Shown in pieces: positions 56,819 through 64,000 of a stretch of 64,000 bases of DNA (positions within the stretch are counted from its first letter, which is position 1; every line of letters starts with the position of its first letter). The stretch covers positions 9,653,370 through 9,717,369 of the forward strand of contig CM057831.1 of assembly GCA_030068075.1 (NCBI GenBank), given 5' to 3'. The notes under the pieces were generated by a model. The model did no database searches. It saw nothing but the letters and a program-made list of their open reading frames with translations, and was not told the DNA's origin. Source of the stretch: Paguma larvata (Eukaryota > Chordata > Mammalia > Carnivora > Viverridae). Made by a program: the position numbers and the translations under genes.

Positions 56819-57037
56819 GGGGCAGCTGGGTGGCTCAGTCAGTTAAGCGTCCAACTTCGGCTCAAGTCATGATCTCACGGTTTGTGGGTTCAAGCCCCGT
56901 GCCAGACTCTGTGCTGACAGCTCAGAGCCTGGAGCCTGCTTCAGATTCTGTGTCTCCCTCCCTCTCTGCCCTTCCCACACTCACACTCTGTCTCTCTCAA
57001 AAACAAAAAACATTAATTAAAAAAAAATTTTTTTAAA
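56819..57037 (+). mobile_element. Feliform CAN-SINE
   Basis: GGGCAGCTGGGTGGCTCAGT through CTCAAAAACAAAAAACATTA. The TSD is GTAAACCATTCAG (56806-56818) against GCAAAGCATTCAG (57038-57050). Host L1M resumes after it. Confidence 0.97.
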
Positions 57038-57118
57038 GCAAAGCATTCAGTTTTTCACCATTAAACGTAATGTTAGCTACCGAGTTTTGGTAGATGCTCT
57101 TTACCAAGTTGGGGAAGT

Positions 57119-57650
57119 TATGCTCAAAAGAGTTGAGACCTTCTAAGATTATGTATAAAACGAGTATAAAAACAGCAATTACTTGTTTCTCACTGTTCTT
57201 TTCTCACGTGGCAAAACCTCACAAAGCAAAACACAGACTGTCCTATGAAGCAGTTCACTCTACGGTAAGCTATCTACATATGACTCTTTGACAATGGTAA
57301 CTGTGCCATGATATTTCCTATCAGGCGTTTCCTACCAGACTAACTTGGTCATAAAGATAAAACAATATCTTTCTGTGTTGAACTGGTAACCCAGATAACC
57401 TGGAAAATTAGGTTACTGAATACAGTGATGACAAGAGACTATGCCACACATTGTGTATACTCCTCAGTACTGTGCCTTGAACACAGCAAGCAATAAATAA
57501 AACTGTTAATTTAAGTTGCTATTTTATGGAATAATTACATAGTTGTTGTTTTTTTAACTTTTTTTTTCCATAAGCAATGCTCACAGAGGAATTTTATTCC
57601 ACATCATTTTATTCCATCAATAAATTGCTTTATACACTCTTTCTTTTATT
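57119..57650. other. Unique AT-rich sequence
   Basis: No gene or clear repeat. Confidence 0.45.
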
Positions 57651-57738
57651 TTTTATAAATATTTTTTTAATTTTTAAATGTTTATTTTTTTTCATGTTTA
57701 TAATAGTTTATTTTCAAATTGGTTTACATATAACACTG
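57651..57738 (-). mobile_element. Carnivore L1 3' terminus, antisense
   Basis: T-rich tail, then TAGTTTATTTTCAAATTGGT and TTACATATAACACTG. It is the reverse of the L1 3' end seen at 8667-8700, severely truncated. Confidence 0.65.
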
Positions 57739-57755
57739 TTTATTTAACTTTTTAA

Positions 57756-57890
57756 TTCGTGGGTTCAAGCCATGCATCAGGCTCTGTGCTGACAGCACAG
57801 ATTCTGTGTCTCCCTCTCTCTCTGCCCCTTCCCTGCTAACGCTCTGCTCTGTCTGTCTGTCTCTCAAAAATAAATAAACATTAAAAAAAA
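57756..57890 (+). mobile_element. 5'-truncated CAN-SINE, sense (left arm)
   Basis: It starts inside the B-box region (TTCGTGGGTTCAAGCCATGC), lacks the tRNA head, and runs to CAAAAATAAATAAACATTAA plus A. Its tail abuts the tail of the next SINE. Confidence 0.93.
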
Positions 57891-57893
57891 AAA

Positions 57894-58093
57894 TTTTTAA
57901 TATTTATTTATTTTTGAGAAACGGAGACAAAGCACAGACTGGAGAAGAACAGAGAGAGGAAGACGACTCTTAAGCAGGCTCCGGGCTCTGAGCTGTCAGC
58001 ACAGAGCCCAACATGGGCTCGAACCCACGAACTGTGAGATAATGACCTGAGCCGAAGTCAGATGCTTAACCAACTGAGCCACCCAGGTGCCCC
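57894..58093 (-). mobile_element. Feliform CAN-SINE, antisense (right arm)
   Basis: AATATTTATTTATTTTTGAG, AAGCAGGCTCCGGGCTCTGA, CATGGGCTCGAACCCACGAA and CCAACTGAGCCACCCAGGTG. Full length and tail-to-tail with the SINE before it. Confidence 0.96.
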
Positions 58094-58694
58094 ACACCGT
58101 TTTGAAAAAAGGAAAGGCTAAAAGTTTCAATTCCCTGAATACAAATTAGAATAGACTACGTCAACATTTCAGTATGATGAATATTGACAACCTATAAACA
58201 TTTTTCCACTTTTCAAATACCTCATCTAAATAATAAAAATGGACTTCTTTTTTTCACATTAGGTAGGAGAAGAGTAAATGAAAGAAGGGATTTCAAACTA
58301 TAACATCTAGTATACAAATAATAAAATAAAATTAATAAAAATTACTTCTCCGGTTTTTGTAGAGTCCTTCTAGAATCTTTCCATTGACTAAGATTCTATT
58401 AATAGTCTGAGCATTCAAAATAGTCTCTCTCCCATGGCTACCAGAAAGTCTGGTGGGTAAAGCTCAGAATGAGCAGAGTGGCCTCCATTCAGTAAATATA
58501 TAGATATAGCACGCGCACTCGGGTCTTCCTGACTCTGTGTGGTCACTGTTCATTCTGGAGGCCAAGCTAAACCACAAATTAAAACATTTTTCAAAGATTT
58601 TATTTTCAAGCCATTAGCCTAGAAATGTTTCCTTATATAAAAGCACCCATCCTCTATGTCAATATAACCGAAAGCAATTGAAAAAAAAAATCAG
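58094..58694. other. Unique sequence
   Basis: Nothing recognised. Confidence 0.45.
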
Positions 58695-58780
58695 TCACCT
58701 CATATACCTGAAACTAAAATAATACTGTATGTTAACTACGCTGGAGTTAAAATAAAAATAGATAAATTTTTTAAAAACTG
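58695..58780 (+). mobile_element. Carnivore L1 extreme 3' end, sense
   Basis: CATATACCTGAAACTAAAAT, AATACTGTATGTTAACTACG and CTGGAGTTAAAATAAAAATA: the L1 3' terminus with an A-rich tail, under 100 bp long. Confidence 0.75.
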
Positions 58781-59489
58781 TCATCTCAAATAGAATGGAA
58801 GTGGCAAGTGCCCAGCTCAGCTTCAATGTTTGGTAAGCATTTACTTACAGTGATTCCTTTTACTCCTAAAACTCACTGACCTACACTAATTTGTTAAATA
58901 AAAAAACGAGCCTACTGTGTAAGTACTAGTTGTTAGTCATCATGACAAAAAAAAAAAAAAAAGCTACTTACCCCTCTAATTTCATCATCTACCTAAAACA
59001 CACCCAAAACCAGAAGGTAAATTAAAAGGGGGAAAGAGGGACAGGGAGAGACAGGCCTCAGGGCTCTGGGCAGCCAACGTACATCAAAAGGTTCATGCAT
59101 GATATTGAAGAGCAGGGCCCCTTGGGTCCTTACTACAACCTTATTTTATATAGAAATCACTCTGAAGTTTCGCTTCCAACCACACCATATTAAAAAGGGA
59201 AAAAATTAAAAAGGGGAACGGGGAGAAAAAATTCGCAGAGCAGCAGTAAGGGAAGAGGCATTACGTACTAGAATAGCAATCAACAAAACATGCAGTTCAT
59301 TCAATTCATGGGAAAGAATTCTATACATTTCGGTACAAAAACTACTGTTCATAATAATGACCCTAAGCCATACGATAAATCTAAATTATACTCATATGTT
59401 CTATTTAAGAAGACAAGAACATAGTTAACACATTAAATACATCGACTCAGCAAAGTGTCACTATTAAGCTCACTGGCTTAAATGAAGTA
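58781..59489. other. Unique sequence with A-run
   Basis: No gene. An A-run of about 18 lies near 58946-58963; purine-rich stretches lie at 59020-59060 and 59190-59240. Confidence 0.5.
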
Positions 59490-59620
59490 TGTGCCTCTAT
59501 GTCCTTGTACAAGTTACTTATATTCTCTAAGACCCAGTTTCTTGTATGTAAATGGAACTAATAAAACCTACTTCATTGGTTTGTTGTCCAGTACATAAGC
59601 GCTCAACAATTATTAGTCAT
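59490..59620 (+). repeat. MIR fragment, sense
   Basis: GTACAAGTTACTTATATTCT, CCCAGTTTCTTGTATGTAAA and CATAAGCGCTCAACAATTAT are MIR core and 3' end. Confidence 0.6.
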
Positions 59621-59638
59621 TTCTATAGTGTATAAAAT

Positions 59639-60075
59639 GTAGTAGAGTATAAAGTGTGTACCTCAATAAATAATGCATGTAATAAAACATGCATATTGGG
59701 GTACCATCTAATGAATCTTGGCAAATGTGTGTACCCATGTGACCATCACTCTAGTCCAGACACAGGACGTTTCCACCAGGAAGTGCCCTCCTACTCTTCT
59801 CTAGTCGATTCCATTCACCCGCCCGGAAAAAAAGCATTGTTCTGATTTCCATCACCATCACTTAATTTCACCCGTCCTACTATTCATATAAATGGAATCA
59901 TATCACCTATGTCTTTTTGCATCTGGCTTCTTTTTCTTCAACATAATGTTTTTGAGATTCATTTCAAGTTCATTTTTTTTTTATTTGAGTAGTATTTCAC
60001 TGTAGGACTATACCACTATTTATTTATCTGTTGGTTGTTTCCAGTTTGGAACTATAATCCAAACATTTTTTTTAA
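59639..60075 (-). mobile_element. L1M 3' UTR, antisense
   Basis: GTGTGTACCTCAATAAATAA, CGTTTCCACCAGGAAGTGCC, ATATAAATGGAATCATATCA, TAATGTTTTTGAGATTCATT, GAGTAGTATTTCACTGTAGG and GGTTGTTTCCAGTTTGG are antisense L1M landmarks. Confidence 0.8.
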
Positions 60076-60110
60076 AACAACAGGGTTTATCATTAAGACT
60101 CATTTATCAG

Positions 60111-60337
60111 GGGCGAGTGGGTGGCTCAGTCGGTTAAGCAGCCGACTTCAGCTCAGGTCATGATCTCGCGGTCTGTGAGTTCGAACCCCACATCGGGCTC
60201 TGTGCTGATGGCTCATCAGAGCCTGGAGCCTGCTTCAGATTCTGTGTCTCCCTCTCTCTCTGCCCTTCCCCTGCTCACGCTCTATCTCTATGTCTCCCAA
60301 AAATAAATAAACGTTAAAATTTGTTAAAAAAAAAAAA
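60111..60337 (+). mobile_element. Feliform CAN-SINE, well preserved
   Basis: GGGCGAGTGGGTGGCTCAGT through CCAAAAATAAATAAACGTTA. The TSD is AGACTCATTTATCAG (60096-60110) against AGATTCATTTATCAG (60338-60352), 14 of 15 identical. Confidence 0.97.
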
Positions 60338-60549
60338 AGATTCATTTATCAGTACTCTTCCCAATAGAGAATATGTTACCATAATATAAAATGTAGATAT
60401 TTCAAAGCCTAGTGAAGATCTCTTAATGATTAAATATTCTATCTTCACATACCAACAAATATCTAAATGAGATTTCATTTACTCGTAAAACATGTCTTTT
60501 GCATCTGATGAACACTTTTAATTCTGCAGAAGATAAAATTCTCAATAAT

Positions 60550-60720
60550 AAGAGAGAGAGAGCATAAGCGGGGAGGGGCATAGAGAGAGGGGGACAGAGG
60601 ATCCGAAGCGGACTCTACACTGACAAGAGAGAGCCCGACGCAGGACTTGAACCCACAAACTACAAGATCGTGACCTGAGCCAAAGTCAGACGCTCAACCG
60701 ACTGAGTCAGCCAGGCGCTC
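60550..60720 (-). mobile_element. CAN-SINE, antisense, tail missing
   Basis: It begins directly in the purine block (AGAGAGAGAGAGCATAAGCG), then CAGGACTTGAACCCACAAAC and CCGACTGAGTCAGCCAGGCG. The A-rich 3' tail is absent, and no TSD was found. Confidence 0.92.
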
Positions 60721-63064
60721 TTCTTTCTAGTTATTCTTAAGTAATTAATGAATCGTGCTGCCGAAATCCATGCTCTGGCTGGTAATGATAGTGCAACTTC
60801 TCTCAAGACAAATACATGTAAGTCGAGTTAACTCAGGGCAGAAATTCCGCCTCATTAGTGAAGACTCCATCCTCCCCGAATTTAGACATTCTGAACTGAT
60901 CCTCCTGAATTCAGACAAGTGGAGCTTGAACTAAGTACCTAAAGATAGTAGTTTTCAAACTAATGTTCAAAAAACATCCGGGCATTTGCCAACATTTGTG
61001 TTACTTTGGTTTTTTTAAATAAACTTTAACTATTTTTTAAGACTCAGTAACAAAGATGCGCACAGATGTGTCATAGAACGGAGGCAAGTTCCCGGCAATT
61101 GCACCCGCTAGGAGAATTTGCTTTCGTGCAGGACTTGCTGTTCATCTGTTGCGCGTGAAATTCTTTAAAACGTGTCCTCGATTAGGAAGACTGTAGCTGG
61201 ACACTAGCGTTTCTTCCTCCTCAGGACCATACACATGCCATCGACGACAAATGGTAAATGCACACACATGCTGCACTCCGTGAGCGTCAGGCAACACCGG
61301 CTCAGCACATGTACAGGTGACACGGCAGCACTGTCACAAAGTAAGTGAACCCATAATAGGCAGATCTGGTCCTTCTTGCCCTGCTTTTATATTTATGACG
61401 GCATTCTCATAAGCTTTCAACAGTTCTGCAATGCCTTACATGTCTATGGCCCGGTAAAATGATTACCCTCAGTGAAACAAAGCAGAACATGGTTAAAATG
61501 CTGAGACTTAAGCAAAAATACCCTACAATGGACATAACAAGACTGGTCGGTCTCAAGGCAAATTAACAATAAGTATTAGAAACAAATGCTGACCAATTCC
61601 TCAACCAACAGTAAACACACTGATAAGAGTATGTGAAATGAAAGAATCACATGCAAATAAAGTAACAGCTACTTCATCACTGGAAGTCACCTTTTATAGC
61701 AAGAAAAAAAACAAGTCTCAACTCTCGGATATGTTTAATGAAGTTAAATCTCACAAAAATAGATTTAGGGTCCCTGTCAAGTTACGCTAGCTTTTGGAGG
61801 AAAATAACAAACCAGGAAGCATAAAAAGAAAGTTAAATGTTAAAGGGGACCGGGGGAAAGTGTTCTAACAAAATTTAAATCTAACAGTAAAAATACCATA
61901 GCATTGTTCAAGGTAAGTCATTACATAGAACATTCAGAACTAGGGCATACCCTGGAGGAAAGGCTTCTATTAAATCCTATACTAGTACATTGTAAACGCA
62001 TTTATTGGATGAACACACTACTGCTTAAGTAAAATTAGAACCATTATTTGAAAACAGAGACTAGAGAACAATTCAAAGGCTGAAATGATATGGAACTTTT
62101 AAACTTCAACGAGGCAAAGGCAAGAAGGTTGGAAATCGCAAAATTTTTTTAATGGTACGTTCATGCAGGTAAAGACAAGGAAGGCTTATTTAAGAAGCAC
62201 CACGCACAACGGGATGGAAGAAAATCAAGTGATACTTAGATGGCTTTTAAGAATGCCCTCAAATTAGGGGGCCAAAACACAATGAGATCTGTATGGGTGG
62301 TAATAAAAAAAGGATAGGAGAAACAGGAGAGGTAGTGGTTTTATCAAAGCTATTACCCAGAGGTAGTATAAGTAAGCCTGACATGCCCCACAGGCCAGCA
62401 TGAGCTGTTAAGAGGCCAGCGGGCTCCAAATTATCACTCTGATTAAGGCACGGCCTTTCGATTTCAGACTTCACAGAGTTATCTGTCATTATGGAAGTCC
62501 CAGAATCTCCTCCTTCATTTGCGAAAAGTGTTGACTCTCTAAAGGCAAGTTCTATTACAAGTAGTTCAAATAAGACAACAACGCCATTTTGTTTTTACTT
62601 TTGGTTCCCAAGAAACTTCTTTAATATGTCTCAATTAGAACACAGCTGCACCAGCTGGTGAATCCCGCTCATATTTTGAACAATTTTGCAATGCAAGGTC
62701 GTAATGCTAGCATGCTGCGCAAGAGAAACGATCTCAATGATAAAACTAAAACAAAATTTGAACCGTACATATAAACCAAAATGTTTATCTGTTCTAAATT
62801 TTTTTGAATAAAAGACAAAGACAGGCAATGGGTTTTTTTTTTAAATGACGCTGACAATATTTTCAAGCACACAATGAAGATTCAAATTAGCTGAGAAAGG
62901 TTACTCAACAATCACTACAAATTGAACACATGTGAATTAAGCAATATTTGGTGATTCTATTTGTAAACCAGAATTTCCTGCCACGCCATTTTAAAACTTC
63001 CAGACCAGACTCGCTGACGAGTTTTCAGAGCGATCACAAACACGGCGCGGCCGAGGCTTCGCGG
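60721..63064. other. Unique sequence, no gene recognised
   Basis: About 2.3 kb with no exon or clear repeat. The 61080-61340 part has more CpGs than its surroundings. Frames stay below 80 codons. Confidence 0.5.
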
Positions 63065-63275
63065 CACCAGATCTGAGCCTGGCTCTGCCACCTACCATCC
63101 GTAAATCTTGTGTTCCTTACCTTCACTCACCGTGCCTCAGTTCTTCCATTTGTGAAACAAAGGTCAAAGTAACTTACCTACATTGTTGCGTTGCTGTGTA
63201 AATAACACATAAAGCTCTTATCAAGCGTCTAGGGCTTAAGTGCCCCAAAATGTTGGAGCCTTTATTACGGCTGCT
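63065..63275 (+). repeat. MIR SINE, sense
   Basis: AGCCTGGCTCTGCCACCTAC, CCGTGCCTCAGTTCTTCCAT, TTTGTGAAACAAAGGTCAAA and TGTTGCGTTGCTGTGTAAAT are in MIR order. Confidence 0.75.
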
Positions 63276-63856
63276 GTGAGGCAAGATGTTTCAAAAAAAA
63301 CTGTTACAGTTTCCAAGGACTTTTCTAGGTAAAGCAGGATTTTTTTGAAAACTGTGGAACCAAACACAAAAACAACCTAGAGCTCCCCAGAGCTCATCAA
63401 ACATGACGGACTTTTTAAAAAATTTAATGGATGTATGGATTTACACAAAAATCTGTACCATTTATCAGTTTCACACTTATTAGGGCTCCAGATAAAATTT
63501 CATTTGCAAAACTTCCAAGTAGGTCAAAGAGTTCAAGCCACAAATTCTGGTTGTTAACTGTTACTTCAGAAACCAACCCAATCAGAAGCAGTCTTACTCT
63601 CAATTTTCAAAATATCTAATTCAGATGACAGTGCTACTCCACTTAAGCTCAAAACTGGATGTTCCCCAGGGAACTTGTTTTCGAGAGTAAAAATATTTCA
63701 AGAAACGTTTTGGGAGAAAAAGGTAATGAATTCTTCTCCTTTCTTTGAATAAGACGATAATCTTAGTGAGAAAGGTGTATGAGGCTCAGAAACTAGAGAG
63801 TTGTTTTCAAGGAGAGAACATTAAAAAATCGCAAAAATAAAAATTAAAACAATGCT
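63276..63856. other. Unique sequence
   Basis: Nothing recognised. Confidence 0.45.
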
Positions 63857-64000
63857 GGGGCGCCTGAGCGGCTCAGTCAGTTAAGTGTCCAACTCTTCAT
63901 TTCAGCTCAGGTTATGATCTCACAGTTCGTGAGATCGAGTCCCACATTGGGCTCTGTGCTGAGGACACAGAATTCCTGCCTGGAACACTCTCTCTCTCTA
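63857..64000 (+). mobile_element. Feliform CAN-SINE, cut by window end
   Basis: GGGGCGCCTGAGCGGCTCAG through the B box (GAGATCGAGTCCC) and GGGCTCTGTGCTGAGGACAC. It leaves the window in the (CT)n block. Confidence 0.95.

Larger units (their letters stand above)
55352..57118 (-). mobile_element. Long L1M, antisense, ORF2 region
   Basis: Antisense ORF2 landmarks run in order: GATATCTCATTGTGGTTTTA, GCAATTTATCATTTTTTTCT, TTTATGGATCATGTTTTTGG, CTGTTCCGCTGATCTATGGG, ATTACTGTAGCTATACAATT, CAGGGAGAGTGAGTCCTCCC, CTAGCTAGAACTTCCAGCAC, and after the SINE TTTTTCACCATTAAACGTAA. Two insertions (55922-56081 and 56819-57037) split it. Stops and shifts are frequent. Confidence 0.85.

Noticed and set aside
4228..60337. 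tRNA genes suggested by the A/B-box heads of SINEs
   Set aside because: The heads are tRNA-derived but lack a complete cloverleaf and are fused to the SINE body, so they are retroposons.
4228..64000. Recurrent short frames reading like MAQSVKRPTSAQVMIS...SGSVLTAQSLEPASDS
   Set aside because: These are translations of the CAN-SINE consensus seen at each copy, not a protein family.

Overview
This window looks like ordinary non-coding nuclear DNA from a feliform carnivoran, most probably a felid. The evidence is about 32 copies of the tRNA-derived CAN-SINE. Most have the feliform layout: a tRNA-like head (GGGGCGCCTGGGTGGCTCAG), a GCTCTGTGCTGACAGCTCAG segment, a (CT)n-rich stretch, and an AAATAAATAAAC-type tail. 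Carnivore-type L1 3' ends and typical mammalian fossils (MIR, L2, old L1M, MaLR LTRs) are also present. I recognise no protein-coding exon, tRNA, rRNA or other functional RNA gene. The longest open frames are chance frames or lie in simple repeats, L1 remnants or SINEs. The window is therefore intergenic or the inside of a very large intron; the sequence alone does not say which.

Layout. 1-4.2 kb is mostly unique and includes a CpG-rich, non-GC-rich patch (2.2-2.7 kb). 4.2-12.4 kb is dense in repeats: SINEs, an MLT1-like LTR in each orientation, several antisense L1M pieces, and a degenerate antisense L1 ORF2 segment (10.6-11.3 kb). 12.4-19.5 kb is largely unique, interrupted by a 250-bp polypyrimidine tract and an L1M 3' end. 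19.5-31.3 kb alternates SINEs with L2 and MIR, and holds an ancient LINE split by two SINEs, a unique block at 28.05-29.25 kb, and an unusual SINE with an internally amplified B-box region (30.7-31.0 kb). 31.3-37 kb is quiet and unique. 37-38.1 kb is a SINE abutted by an antisense L1 with an 18-bp target-site duplication. 38.5-46.5 kb carries SINEs, MIRs and two sense L1M 3' ends, one carrying two nested SINEs. 46.5-49.9 kb is unique. 49.9-60.7 kb is the densest repeat region, with inverted SINE pairs, a SINE inside a SINE, an antisense L2 and a long antisense L1M. 60.7-63.9 kb is unique apart from one MIR, and the window ends inside a SINE.

No genes work together here. What the window records is a sequence of insertions: MIR, L2 and L1M first, then CAN-SINEs and L1 3' ends, many with recognisable target-site duplications (TSDs). 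I found no new biological system. The most interesting items are the 22-bp B-box amplification inside one SINE, the inverted SINE pairs, the long homopurine/homopyrimidine tracts, two CpG-rich patches, and unique blocks that could be tested for conservation. Repeat family names are from pattern memory, not a database search, and element ends are approximate except where a TSD is given.
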